Source of the DNA: an uncultured Schlesneria sp. | GTDB taxonomy: Bacteria; Planctomycetota; Planctomycetia; Planctomycetales; Planctomycetaceae | NCBI GenBank assembly: GCA_903858935.1 | Contig: CAIOKO010000143.1 | Coordinates: forward strand, 24,841-88,840 | Length of the DNA stretch: 64,000 bases | Direction: 5' to 3' | Part shown: in pieces, positions 54,478-63,162 of the stretch | Position numbering within the stretch: the first letter of the stretch is position 1 | Layout: each line of letters begins with the position of its first letter | Notes under the pieces: model-generated | What the model was told of the DNA's origin: nothing | The model's database searches: none | The model's input: the letters and a program-made list of their open reading frames with translations, nothing else | Program-made: the position numbers and the translations under genes

Positions 54478-54963
54478 ATGACCAAAACTTGTGAAGTCTG
54501 CCAATCGGTTCCCGTTATTGCCCGAAACCGGTGCCGACGGTGTTACAAACTGTTGAAGCGGCTTCCGAAACTACCGCCGAAATTGTGTGAAGTCTGTGGC
54601 AAACCGGCTGTGGCCCGGAATCGCTGTTCGACGCATTACAAGCAGTTGGGATTGAAGCCGGCGCGGATTACTCCCTGTGAGATCTGCGGTAAACCGGCTT
54701 TGGCTCGGAAACGCTGTTCGACTCATTACAAGCAACTGGGGTTGAAGCCAGTGCGGACGACTCCCTGTGAGATCTGTGGTAAACCGGCTTTGGCTCGGAA
54801 ACGCTGTTCGACCCATTACAAGCAGCTGGGGTTGAAGCCAGTGCGGACGACTCCCTGTGAGATGTGCGGGGATCCAGTTCACGCCATGGGGCTCTGTAGG
54901 CGGCATTATCAGCGAGAATCGAGATTGAAACGGTTGGCGGGAACTCTGCCGGCAGTTGATTGA
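54478..54963 (+). CDS. Five-unit zinc-finger repeat protein
   Basis: A 161-residue protein made of five tandem ~30-residue units, each with C-x2-C, about ten residues, then C-x2-H-Y: CEICGKPALARKRCSTHY followed by KQLGLKPVRTTP. Units 3 and 4 are identical in protein sequence; unit 1 has CRRCY in place of CxxHY; unit 5 diverges (CEMCGDPVHAMGLCRRHY). Single copies of this C-x2-C...C-x2-H finger occur in small phage proteins and some HNH-associated proteins. All units are strongly basic, so DNA or RNA binding is inferred. GGGGGG directly upstream supports ATG 54478. It leads the same-strand gene run of the element. Confidence 0.85.
   Translation: MTKTCEVCQSVPVIARNRCRRCYKLLKRLPKLPPKLCEVCGKPAVARNRCSTHYKQLGLKPARITPCEICGKPALARKRCSTHYKQLGLKPVRTTPCEICGKPALARKRCSTHYKQLGLKPVRTTPCEMCGDPVHAMGLCRRHYQRESRLKRLAGTLPAVD
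54588..54867 (+). repeat. Tandem 90-bp coding repeats
   Basis: Three consecutive 90-bp units (approximately 54588-54677, 54678-54767, 54768-54857) are almost identical in DNA, with only a few base changes between the second and third. Such uniformity means recent duplication or ongoing homogenisation. They encode the zinc-finger units. Confidence 0.8.
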
Positions 54964-55052
54964 ATCAGAACAGCCTGGGGAGGTTTCACGAAAGAGGGTA
55001 GCGGTTGAATTGCGGTGTGTGTTCGGGTCGATCTGGAACGGAGTCTTTCAAC

Positions 55053-55346
55053 ATGACAGATTCGAACGCCTTACCCGACCAACCAACGAACGTACGGCCG
55101 AAGCGGGCGCGGAAACGGTCAACGCCTGGCAACGTCGAAGATTCTGAAAAATGGCGTTCACTCATTGAGGGGGGAATTGATCAAAGCCCCATTTATTACC
55201 ACATGGTTCAATGCCCGGTTCGAAAGTGCAGGTCTACGAACGTTCCAGTGAGAACCAGCGATGGAATGATTCGTTACCACAAGTGCAAAGCTTGCGGGAA
55301 ATGCTTCAAGTCGGTCCAGATGCCTTTGATTCCGCCAGAGCAATGA
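55053..55346 (+). CDS. Small zinc-ribbon protein
   Basis: A 97-residue protein from ATG 55053, with GGAG nine bases upstream; the track start 55005 adds 16 residues. A basic, disordered N-terminus (RPKRARKRSTPG) is followed by a zinc ribbon CPVRKCRSTNVP...YHKCKACGKCFKSVQ, spacing C-x4-C and C-x2-C. The shape resembles Ogr/Delta-type or transposon-linked zinc ribbons. It is probably a DNA-binding regulator (inference). It follows the five-finger gene by 89 bp. Confidence 0.7.
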   Translation: MTDSNALPDQPTNVRPKRARKRSTPGNVEDSEKWRSLIEGGIDQSPIYYHMVQCPVRKCRSTNVPVRTSDGMIRYHKCKACGKCFKSVQMPLIPPEQ

Positions 55347-55720
55347 ACGGCAAGCCGTTCGTGATCTGTTTTTGTTGTGATGTCTTCGATGTGAGTTCTG
55401 TGATTACTGAACGTTACCACGTCTTGAATGACTGTTGTGTTAATAACTTCATGGAGTGGAAAGCCGTGTTGTAGTTTTGCCGGTTTTGCCCGGTGTGTTG
55501 TCCGATGCTGAAGTTTCGGCCCGTTTTGGCGGAATGTTGTTCAACGCTCAAATTTGCGTTTTGCCGAGTTCGGGACGAAAGACGATTGAACCATCGTCCA
55601 AAAGGGGCGGTTTGACGGTATCGGGCGGCGTTTCGAGTTGTGGCGGGTATTTGAGTGATGCGGCAGCCGAGCGGGTTCGGTGCCTGGGGAATGAACTTAA
55701 AAGAGGGGGAATTGTTCATC
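55347..55720. other. Intergenic stretch in the element
   Basis: A 374-bp gap with several overlapping short ORFs, none convincing. It contains a near-tandem pair TTTTGCCGG/TTTTGCCCGG at about 55475-55494. Confidence 0.35.
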
Positions 55721-56062
55721 ATGACGGAAAATCAAAAGGGGAACGAACGGACGCATGTCAATCAGGTACCGCCGGTCCCGATGTCTGGTAGGTTTCTGAT
55801 CGAAGATGTTGCACCAATGTTTCGAAGGGAAGTCGAGTACTTCAGAAAAATGATTAACGCCAATCCGTCGATTCGGACAATTACATTTGGCTCAACGATT
55901 TTTCTGGACATGACATGGTTGTGGGATGATCTGATCAGACTTGGTATCGATCCCGAAGCAAAGCCGAAAGCGGCGTCTCCCAAGACAAAACGAGTTCGGT
56001 CAAAGCCACGGCCAAAGATCGGGAAAACGGAATTACCGTTATCCATGGTGACGCCTGAGTAG
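55721..56062 (+). CDS. Hypothetical element protein
   Basis: A 113-residue protein from ATG 55721 (AGGGGG eleven bases upstream; ATG 55691 is an alternative). The middle (APMFRREVEYFRKMINANPSIRTITFGSTIFLDMTWLWDDLIRLGIDPE) is a compact alpha/beta region; the C-terminal 35 residues are lysine/arginine-rich (KTKRVRSKPRPKIGKT). No known family. The basic tail suggests nucleic-acid contact. Confidence 0.6.
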   Translation: MTENQKGNERTHVNQVPPVPMSGRFLIEDVAPMFRREVEYFRKMINANPSIRTITFGSTIFLDMTWLWDDLIRLGIDPEAKPKAASPKTKRVRSKPRPKIGKTELPLSMVTPE

Positions 56063-56161
56063 TGGCAATGATCAACATGCCAACAAAAGTTTTTGTGTTG
56101 TGTGGACTTGTTAACGCCTGGTGGCGTTCATCGTGTTGTTTTTTAAGAAAGGCGGGCAAGT

Positions 56162-56365
56162 ATGTCACATGAAACATTCCCGGTGTACTTAGTTGAAAGC
56201 CGCAAGTTTCTGAACAAAGAAGAGGCGATTGCCTTTGCCGGAACAATGGCCGGACTGATGAAAGAGGATGTCAGAATTGATCTTGTCAACGTCCCTGTTT
56301 CGCTCGATCGCGTTTCCATGATGACGGTGAATCGTGGCGACTGTCCGATCGAGGGTCCCTACTGA
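56162..56365 (+). CDS. Small hypothetical element protein
   Basis: A 67-residue protein, GAAAGGCGGG upstream of ATG 56162. It reads as one small alpha/beta domain (FPVYLVESRKFLNKEEAIAFAGTMAGLM). No family recognised. Confidence 0.6.
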   Translation: MSHETFPVYLVESRKFLNKEEAIAFAGTMAGLMKEDVRIDLVNVPVSLDRVSMMTVNRGDCPIEGPY

Positions 56366-56570
56366 CGAACGTCTTCATCCGACTGTCACAACGTTATCCG
56401 TACTTGTATTTGAGCGGTGACGTAGTAGCAGCGCTGTTTGTGCCTGGGTAATATGTCGCGACGGGTTTCCGGCTTGATTCGAAGCGAGCCGGAATGAAAT
56501 CTGTGATCGGCAGTTGAAGCAGTCCCCCTGCTCGCTGCCGATCGCGGCCCGATTCAACTGGGGGGAAATC

Positions 56571-57785
56571 ATGGACGAAGCCAATCGGCAGAGCGAATCC
56601 GTACATACTTCGCCTGGAATCAACGAAGGCGCATCACGTCCAAATCTGACGCCAGTTGAAGCGGCCCAGCGAATCGAAGAGTCACTTCGAAAAGCCTTCG
56701 AAGGTGGGGTATTTCGGCTTTCAAAGACTGCGATTAGCCAGCGAGTCGAAAAGGCGTATGGACCAGAGATCGGCCCGTTGGTGTCTGCCGGATTGAAGAT
56801 CCTGGCTGACAAGGGAGTTGTTAAAGAGTCCGATCCAACGCCACGGGAACGGATGGCTTACGGTCCAATCCACTGCGACAAGTTTTTTGAGATCGAGGGT
56901 AAAATCATTGATGCGACAAAATCAGATGACAACACTGACACCATGAAAGCGGCCCAGTCGATCGACTTCAAGCAGATTGAAGGTTTACTTGTGTCGGCGG
57001 CGGGATCATTGGAAATACTTGCAGATGCCGTGAAACGCCTAATAACAACCGACAAAGAACTTTTCATTGAGATGCGGTCTGTGGTTTGGGTTCGCTTACA
57101 TGAGTCATCTGCTTATCTCGTCCCACTATTGAAAATTCGGGATGACATCCGTCTATTTCTCCCCGTCTGTTATCCCGTCAAGACGCCTTTGTCATCTCCA
57201 ACAACGTTTGAGTTGTTTATCAAATTTGTTCAGCAATGCGATTACGTGATTAAAACATTCGGCGTTCCAGATGAGAACTTCCCTGAAATGCTTGGAGAGT
57301 CGAAAGCACTTTTGCTTTTTTTGGATTGCGTCGAGTTTAAAGACCGACATCAGGCGATAACCTTCGCACAGACAGAAATCCGAATTGCCGAGCGGGAGTA
57401 TGTCGCATCCAAGAAACGAAGTGAACCAGTAAGGCAGAAGACTTCGGCGGACGGGGATCAAGGCGATATTGAAATCGTGGAAGGCGTCACACTGTCCGAT
57501 GCGGCAGTGAACGGAAATGGGAGGCCGAAAGGGGTTTCGCTGAGGGATGCCGCATTGCTGCTCAGTGATAATGAATCCACTGCGGCAACTGACGCCGCTA
57601 AAAGATGGAGAAATTTCAGAGATCCGAAACTGCCTGATCCTATTGGGAATGATTGTCGTAAATCTCAAGCGTATCTATACCAACTCGACGCACTGGCCGA
57701 CTTCATTGAGATCGTGGAAACCACTGCGGCGGCTAATTTGTGCCGTCAGAAACTACGTAAAATGTGCCGTTCACCACGGAATTGA
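56571..57785 (+). CDS. Hypothetical element protein with winged-helix-like N-terminus
   Basis: A 404-residue protein from ATG 56571 with GGGGGG upstream; the track start is 56514. Residues ~25-85 look like a winged helix (TPVEAAQRIEESLRKAFEGGVFRLSKTAISQRV...GLKILADKGVV). The middle is helical and may be a coiled scaffold. The last ~100 residues (VSLRDAALLLSDNESTAATDAAKRWRN...KSQAYLYQLDALADFIE) resemble an HTH region with an -SxLY/LYQLDALADF end that recurs in planctomycete phage-like regions. A role in regulation or replication is inferred. The stop TGA is the first codon of a 9-bp tandem repeat. Confidence 0.65.
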   Translation: MDEANRQSESVHTSPGINEGASRPNLTPVEAAQRIEESLRKAFEGGVFRLSKTAISQRVEKAYGPEIGPLVSAGLKILADKGVVKESDPTPRERMAYGPIHCDKFFEIEGKIIDATKSDDNTDTMKAAQSIDFKQIEGLLVSAAGSLEILADAVKRLITTDKELFIEMRSVVWVRLHESSAYLVPLLKIRDDIRLFLPVCYPVKTPLSSPTTFELFIKFVQQCDYVIKTFGVPDENFPEMLGESKALLLFLDCVEFKDRHQAITFAQTEIRIAEREYVASKKRSEPVRQKTSADGDQGDIEIVEGVTLSDAAVNGNGRPKGVSLRDAALLLSDNESTAATDAAKRWRNFRDPKLPDPIGNDCRKSQAYLYQLDALADFIEIVETTAAANLCRQKLRKMCRSPRN

Positions 57786-57800
57786 ACCGACTGAACCGAC
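57783..57800 (+). repeat. TGAACCGAC tandem repeat at a stop codon
   Basis: Two exact copies of TGAACCGAC; the first TGA is the stop codon of the preceding gene. A related AGACCGGC/TGAACCGGC pair lies 70 bp on at 57871-57888, and two TGAACCGGC units at 51817-51834. Confidence 0.7.
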
Positions 57801-57953
57801 TGCAAAATACGAGCGATGGAAATTATTTTCCCCTCAAAACGTAGCGTATTATCAATTTCATTCGGCTTGGCAGACCGGCTGAACCGGCTGACGAATCATC
57901 GACACGCCTAAATTGTCTTCCGAACGGGTGAATCACCGAACGGAGATAATTCA

Positions 57954-58160
57954 ATGCAGGCATTCTTAATTGAGCGGCTTTTCGAGACCGGATGGAAGTT
58001 AGAGGGTCCCGTCTATTGGACCTTCGATCTTGCCACCAAAGAGGCGACGCGAATGTTACGCCGTCGGATTGCTCGCCGTGTTCGCATCCGTCCTATCGAA
58101 GTTTCAGATGCTTCAATCGTGGAACTTCCCTCAGCGGTCGTTGAGCCGACCGTCGCTTGA
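57954..58160 (+). CDS. Small hypothetical element protein
   Basis: A 68-residue protein with GGAG eight bases before ATG 57954. A basic stretch (MLRRRIARRVRIRP) lies in the middle. The opening (FLIERLFETGWKLEGPVYWTFDLATKEATRMLRRR) reads like a small helical domain. Unknown family. Confidence 0.55.
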   Translation: MQAFLIERLFETGWKLEGPVYWTFDLATKEATRMLRRRIARRVRIRPIEVSDASIVELPSAVVEPTVA

Positions 58161-58244
58161 CCTAATCCACCAATGCAAAAGGCATGGACCGCCTCGCCAA
58201 AGTGGGACCATGCCAATTGCGACATGCAAGAACAGGGGTGTGGC

Positions 58245-58850
58245 ATGCCATTGCCGATTTTAAATCCGCCAGACGATGAAGACGATGCCAAACGAGCGGA
58301 ACGGCGAGAAGGGCGTCGAAGGAAGCTTGACGGGCAAGCTAAACGGGAGGGCCCCAGCTTCTTTGCGTTGCGACATGCTCGGCGGGGAGCGATCTTTCTT
58401 GGCAGGCGAGTCAAGAAATTAACTACCGACGATATTAGGGTTGATCTTGGGATTCCAAAAGACGAAGGGTCAAAGTGGGTTCCAAATATTATGACCCCAC
58501 TTGCGAAAGCGGGAATCTTTCGGAAGGTCGGGGTCACTGAATCAAGCCGGAAAGAACGGCGCGGCGGTGACGTGCGGATATGGGAATACACAGGCGATGA
58601 AGAGGCAACGAACAAATGGTTGCTCGAAAATCCGCCCCTTATCGCTGTTGCACCTGGTGACCCCGTCGCCAAACATGAAACCCCAGCTGCCGAACAATCG
58701 ACGTCAACAAATATGGATCCGGAGACGAATCGGACGACATCGCCATCCCGCAATAATGATGCTGTGGAGGATGTGAAACCGGTGGTCAATGTCTCGACTA
58801 TCCAAGCAACGTTGTTTGATCCGGCGGGAGGACCCAATGTCTCCAACTGA
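58245..58850 (+). CDS. Hypothetical element protein, possible winged-helix
   Basis: A 201-residue protein if started at ATG 58245 (AGGGGTG four bases upstream; the track start is 58173). The N-terminus is charged (DDEDDAKRAERREGRRRKLDGQAKREG). Residues ~45-110 (FFALRHARRGAIFLGRRVKKLTTDDIRVDLGIP...WVPNIMTPLAKAGIFRKVG) look like a winged helix. The tail is low complexity. It overlaps the next gene by 14 bp, indicating coupled translation. Confidence 0.6.
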   Translation: MPLPILNPPDDEDDAKRAERREGRRRKLDGQAKREGPSFFALRHARRGAIFLGRRVKKLTTDDIRVDLGIPKDEGSKWVPNIMTPLAKAGIFRKVGVTESSRKERRGGDVRIWEYTGDEEATNKWLLENPPLIAVAPGDPVAKHETPAAEQSTSTNMDPETNRTTSPSRNNDAVEDVKPVVNVSTIQATLFDPAGGPNVSN

Positions 58851-59151
58851 CAACCCCGCCCAATGTCTCGAGGTGGGCAAGTTGCTGCTGACATCGCAAG
58901 AGGCGGCGACGGCCCTGTCGATTTCGGAACGTACGCTGTATTCCATAACAGAACGCGGAGACAGCGTCGGGGCGATAATAAAACTGCGGTGCGTCAGATT
59001 GCCGAATCGTGTCATGTATCGACCGTCTGACATTCAAGCCTGGATCGATCAACTCCAAGCCAATCCAATTAAGCCGAAAGTCGGCAAGCCGATTGTTCGA
59101 AAACCACGGCGCGGCGGGAACCGGTCGACCTGCAAACGGAAGGATGGTTGA
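58837..59151 (+). CDS. AlpA/excisionase-like helix-turn-helix protein
   Basis: A 104-residue DNA-binding protein from ATG 58837 (GGGAGGA upstream; track start 58789). LLTSQEAATALSISERTLYSITERG is the MerR-type HTH of the HTH_17/AlpA family and RLPNRVMYRPSDIQAWID its wing and C-terminal helix. Family members regulate integrase genes or act as excisionases of phages and islands. The C-terminus is very basic. It overlaps both neighbours, the next by a TGATG junction. Confidence 0.85.
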   Translation: MSPTDNPAQCLEVGKLLLTSQEAATALSISERTLYSITERGDSVGAIIKLRCVRLPNRVMYRPSDIQAWIDQLQANPIKPKVGKPIVRKPRRGGNRSTCKRKDG

Positions 59152-60413
59152 TGCCTGCGCAACGGCTACCGTCATTCCAGTTTTACCCTGGGGACTGGCT
59201 CAAAGATCCCGCTTTGCGGAGTGTAAGTCTTGCGGCCCGTGGATTGTGGTTTGACTTGATTTGTCTGATGTCGGAGTCTGAGAAGCGTGGATATCTTCAG
59301 GATGGAAACGGAAATCCGTATTCGAATAAGCAACTCGCACGGATGACGGGTGCGAATTCAAATCAAATCAAAAAGTTGATTGATGAACTGGAGTCATCAA
59401 ACGTGTTTTCGAGAACTGATGATAGGGGGGTAATTTACAGTCGAAGAATGGTTGACGATGAACGTAAACGACAGACTAATAAGGAGAACGGTGAAAAGGG
59501 TGGCAGTCCATTACTGAAGAAATCGGTTAACCCCATGGTTAACCAAACCGGCAACCGAAACCCAACCCCTTCATCTTCATCTTCATCTTCATCTTCATCT
59601 TCATCTTCGACTTCATATTCAAATCACCCCCCACCAACCAACCAACCAATTAAAGCGCAACAGGCTGAACAGAAATCTGACGAGCCACAATCCGACTGGG
59701 GGATGGTGGGGGAGCGACTGAGGGAATACGGACTGGCAAGGGTGACTGATGCAATCACAGATGCAAAAGCGGCCGGGTTTTCCATTCCGCAAATCATCGC
59801 CTGGGTGGAGTGGCTCAACGATGACAAACATCCACAACGAAAAGCGAAGATTGGCGCTGGGGCGATTGTCGAACGGATTCGGACGCCAGACGCGATTCAT
59901 TGGAATGTGGATTTCGGTTGGCCACCAATCGAGGACACCACAATCAACAAATCAACCGTCAGTCCGTATCCAGTCGGGACACCGGAACAATTATCGAAGC
60001 GGGAAGCCGAAGAGCTGGGGGAACTCGAAAACGACTTCGGCCAAAAGCTGAACGAGTTGAGCGATGAAGGGGTAGTGAAGTTATTCGGCCCGTCTCGATC
60101 GACAGTGAACCCCGACTTTCAGAGGACTAATCCTACGGCCCGTCTTGGACTCCTGCGGAAATTAAAAAAGGATCAATTACCGAAGGGGGAAGCCGAAGAG
60201 CTGGGGACAATGCCGGGAAAGAATCTTGTGGACAAAATCGACTGTCCTATCGATTCTCATAATGTCGGTGAAGTTGTTGGGACTTCCCCGAAACTGATGT
60301 CTGATGAAATACCAACGAAGAATACGGCGGCGATGATTCGTGACGAGAGAGCAAAACTCTTAAAAACCCCGCATGGGGCAACGCTGGCTGTAGCTGAAAA
60401 AATAAACCTTTGA
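59151..60413 (+). CDS. YdaU/DUF1376-like phage replication protein
   Basis: A 420-residue protein from ATG 59151 with GGAAGGA upstream, sharing TGATG with the previous stop. The N-terminal ~110 residues (FQFYPGDWLKDPALRSVSLAARGLWFDLICLMSES...ARMTGANSNQIKKLIDELESSNVF) match the winged-helix domain of YdaU/DUF1376 and replisome-organiser proteins of phages. A poly-serine linker coded by a hexamer repeat follows, then a second helical domain (EYGLARVTDAITDAKAAGFSIPQIIAWVEWL). It probably recruits the host helicase or the element's ATPase to its origin. Confidence 0.8.
   Translation: MPAQRLPSFQFYPGDWLKDPALRSVSLAARGLWFDLICLMSESEKRGYLQDGNGNPYSNKQLARMTGANSNQIKKLIDELESSNVFSRTDDRGVIYSRRMVDDERKRQTNKENGEKGGSPLLKKSVNPMVNQTGNRNPTPSSSSSSSSSSSSSTSYSNHPPPTNQPIKAQQAEQKSDEPQSDWGMVGERLREYGLARVTDAITDAKAAGFSIPQIIAWVEWLNDDKHPQRKAKIGAGAIVERIRTPDAIHWNVDFGWPPIEDTTINKSTVSPYPVGTPEQLSKREAEELGELENDFGQKLNELSDEGVVKLFGPSRSTVNPDFQRTNPTARLGLLRKLKKDQLPKGEAEELGTMPGKNLVDKIDCPIDSHNVGEVVGTSPKLMSDEIPTKNTAAMIRDERAKLLKTPHGATLAVAEKINL
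59571..59606 (+). repeat. (TCATCT)6 microsatellite
   Basis: Six exact copies of a hexamer encode the serine linker of the YdaU-like protein. Slippage by whole units would change linker length without a frameshift. Confidence 0.9.
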
Positions 60414-60445
60414 AAATCCATCAAACTACAAGGAGGTCATAAACG

Positions 60446-62638
60446 ATGACGAACGAAATCAACATTGTGATGAACAGCGATGCAAGCAAGGTCATCGCCG
60501 ATCTACAGAAGATAAATTCCGAACAGAAGAAGACGATCGACGGCCTACGCGGCATTGCACAAGCCGGATCTGCAGCGGGTAAGGATGTCGAGACGGGTAT
60601 GGCTGGAATTGCGAAAGCGTTGGCCAAGATCGGCAAGCCTGCTGGCGATCCTGGCAAGGATGCTGCGGTCAAGCTGGCGGCGTTGAAGGCGGCGGCCCTG
60701 GCCGAACAGTCGACGGCGAAAAAATCCGCCGATCAACTGGAAGCCGTTCGACAGAAGGCCCGTCAGTCTGAAGAGGCCGATCGTCAGTTGAGGCTTCAAC
60801 AGGCTACGGCCAAGATGAAGGAGTTAGACGCGAAGCATGACAAGGAAGTTGCCGATCAGAAAAAGGCCGCTGATGAACTGGAAGCCGTTCGACAGAAAGC
60901 CCGGGAGTCTGAAGAGGCTGATCGTCAATTGAGACTTCAACAGGCTGGCGCATTGCTGAAAAGGCTGGATACCGATCGTCAGAGAGAATTGGAATCTCTG
61001 AGAAAACAGGCGGCGGACGCTCGCCAGATTCAGAACCAGCGGAGACAGTCGGAAAACCAAGCATCGACCGAACGTCTATCTCAAGCGCGGCGGATGATCG
61101 CTCAGTTAGATGCAGAACGGCGGGCGGCCTGGTTGAACTCGGACATGCTCAACAGGGGGTTCGTTCCTTCGCAGCGAGCGGCTTCTGCTTCGACAGTGAA
61201 TCTGACAAGAGATCTTGCTGGCCTGGCTGCTGGTTATCTGTCGCTTCGGACGGCGGTAAGCTTCTTAACGACGGCCAATAGAGAACAGATGCAATTGGCT
61301 GAATTTGCACGAGCTAAACAGGAGGGCCAGACGGTTCGTTTTCGTGCCCAAGGTTCGTTGGATGCGCTAAAGGGGCGGGAGGCGCAGTTGAACATCATGA
61401 AGTCTGCATTGCGGACGAGCTCGACGACTGACGAGGCCTCGGACGCGGCGGCGTCGATGGTGTCGACGGGATTTTCAACGAAAGAGGCTCAAGGACCATC
61501 GTTGATTCCGTTCCTGCAGACGATGAAAGCCAACGCGATTGATCCACGGAAAACCGTCTCGAATACAGAAATGGCGGAATCGTTCTCTCAGTTCCTGAAC
61601 GCCAACAAAAAGGATTTGAACGCTCAGAACGTTCAACGCCTGGGCGTGATGGTGCAGGGACTGAAAGACACGCCTATGAAAGTGACCGATCTTCAGCACC
61701 TTGCGAGAGAGTCGTCATTGCTTCGGGAAATCGGCGGAGTGACCGACGAAGAACAATTGGCGATATTCGGACAACTGCGACGGGTCGAAGAACCAGAGCG
61801 AGCATCAACACACATGCGTGAAATGGTTCGCCAGTTGGCGACGGCCGGCGGTTCGCCCAAAGTTGTCGACCAGTTGGGCGCGTTGGGGATGAGTGCGGAC
61901 GACGTGAACCCCAAAACCCACGGGTTGCAAAACGTCCTGGAAAAGCTGAATGCGGCAATCAGTAAACTACCAACCGAGACGGAACGGGCGACAGCCTGGG
62001 ACACTCTGATTGAAGGGCGGAACATCTCGTCAGCGATCAGTACGACTCAATCGTCGGCAGAGATTCGAGATCTTCGCCGGAAGATGACCGGACAGCAGGC
62101 GGAACAACAATTTACGTCCGATGTCGCCATGACGACGACGGGACCAAACGCCGAAATTCGACGCCAGAAAGTGAAACAGGAGTTGTTTCAATCGGCGAGG
62201 GATACGGGGTCTGAACTCGATCGAGAGAAGTTCAGAACCCTAACCGAGTCGAAGAACATGCCCGATATCGTCAAGTACGGTGCGAACAAGCTTTACGACT
62301 TCTTCGATTCATTCTACGGGCATTCAACACATCGCATGCTGGGCGGTGTGTTGGGTGGAGATAACGCGACCGTAGTTGATCAGGCAATGCGGGATTTGAA
62401 AGCTGAAGAACTCAAGGCCGATGTTCAAAGTACGATTGCCGACGAAGAGGCGGCCCGAAAGGGTGGCCAACGGGTTCAGAAGGTCCCGAATATTCAGTTT
62501 CAGATTCAGGCGCCGAACGTGCATGTCGGCGTCAACCTGGGCGGGAACGGGGCAAAGGCTCCCCCGGTACAGGCGGCGGCTTTGTCCGATGTCGTCAACT
62601 GGGGCGAAGACGCTGATGTGATGGGTTCTGACTTTTGA
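60446..62638 (+). CDS. Phage tail tape-measure-like protein
   Basis: A 730-residue protein behind a perfect AAGGAGGT. Residues 1-~240 are an alanine-, lysine- and glutamine-rich coiled coil with a 47-residue duplication (two copies of ELEAVRQKAR-ESEEADRQLR-type sequence, 141 bp apart). A short hydrophobic stretch (LAGLAAGYLSLRTAVSFL) follows, then a domain resembling the N-terminal region of tape-measure proteins (TGFSTKEAQGPSLIPFLQTM, VTDLQHLARESSLLREIGGVTDEEQLAIFGQL). Tape-measure proteins set tail length and help DNA ejection. The product is short for a siphovirus tape measure, and no major tail, capsid or portal gene is present here. Confidence 0.7.
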   Translation: MTNEINIVMNSDASKVIADLQKINSEQKKTIDGLRGIAQAGSAAGKDVETGMAGIAKALAKIGKPAGDPGKDAAVKLAALKAAALAEQSTAKKSADQLEAVRQKARQSEEADRQLRLQQATAKMKELDAKHDKEVADQKKAADELEAVRQKARESEEADRQLRLQQAGALLKRLDTDRQRELESLRKQAADARQIQNQRRQSENQASTERLSQARRMIAQLDAERRAAWLNSDMLNRGFVPSQRAASASTVNLTRDLAGLAAGYLSLRTAVSFLTTANREQMQLAEFARAKQEGQTVRFRAQGSLDALKGREAQLNIMKSALRTSSTTDEASDAAASMVSTGFSTKEAQGPSLIPFLQTMKANAIDPRKTVSNTEMAESFSQFLNANKKDLNAQNVQRLGVMVQGLKDTPMKVTDLQHLARESSLLREIGGVTDEEQLAIFGQLRRVEEPERASTHMREMVRQLATAGGSPKVVDQLGALGMSADDVNPKTHGLQNVLEKLNAAISKLPTETERATAWDTLIEGRNISSAISTTQSSAEIRDLRRKMTGQQAEQQFTSDVAMTTTGPNAEIRRQKVKQELFQSARDTGSELDREKFRTLTESKNMPDIVKYGANKLYDFFDSFYGHSTHRMLGGVLGGDNATVVDQAMRDLKAEELKADVQSTIADEEAARKGGQRVQKVPNIQFQIQAPNVHVGVNLGGNGAKAPPVQAAALSDVVNWGEDADVMGSDF

Positions 62639-62699
62639 AACGGAATTCGATTGATGGCGGCGGGGAGGTGACCGGCTGCCGACATCGTCAACAGCAACG

Positions 62700-62801
62700 A
62701 TGTTTCCTGAAGATGACGAGGTGGTGACCGGCGGAATATCGGTTTCGATGGTCGAGACTGTGGGGTTTCCCTGTGGGGTTCGTCTGTACGGAAAGGTCTG
62801 A
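62700..62801 (+). CDS. 33-residue ORF between two element genes
   Basis: ATG 62700 to TGA 62801 encodes MFPEDDEVVTGGISVSMVETVG and a short tail. It ends five bases before the next ATG, in the position of a coupled small gene. No close ribosome-binding site is seen. Too short to judge by composition. Confidence 0.3.
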   Translation: MFPEDDEVVTGGISVSMVETVGFPCGVRLYGKV

Positions 62802-62806
62802 GGGAA

Positions 62807-63106
62807 ATGGACGAAGAATTCGATGCGTTTTTCGAAGAGGCGAAATCGGTAGTCCAAATGACGATTGATCGCATGGAAGCGTTACGGGGCAATTTCCTTG
62901 ACTACGATCCAGAGACAATGAGTAGGGAAGAGATTCGGCAGGCATTTCACAAGGTTCATGCCTACATCCTCGGCTATTCCCGTGAAACAACGAAACTGAT
63001 CGAAACGTTAATCGAAGAACATTCGTTTCTAAAAAGGAAATTGGACGAGGCGCGGAAAGGCTCTGTCCATCCTGGGGACGGGGACGGTTTGACTGTTTCG
63101 GCCTGA
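62807..63106 (+). CDS. Small helical hypothetical protein
   Basis: A 99-residue acidic protein with GAGGG just before ATG 62807. It is almost all helix (FEEAKSVVQMTIDRMEALRG, QAFHKVHAYILGYSRETTKLIETLIEEHSFLKRKLDEA) and probably dimerises as a coiled coil. Its place directly after the tape-measure-like gene suggests a tail chaperone or regulator, but there is no sequence match. Confidence 0.6.
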   Translation: MDEEFDAFFEEAKSVVQMTIDRMEALRGNFLDYDPETMSREEIRQAFHKVHAYILGYSRETTKLIETLIEEHSFLKRKLDEARKGSVHPGDGDGLTVSA

Positions 63107-63162
63107 TCGTGCGACGATTCGAGACTGTGGAACGAATGTCATCCGGCGGGGGAACGGCGAAG

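Noticed and set aside
54588-54867. Regular 90-bp repeats considered as a CRISPR array
   Set aside because: There are no spacers; the repeats are contiguous, in frame and encode zinc fingers. No cas gene is present.
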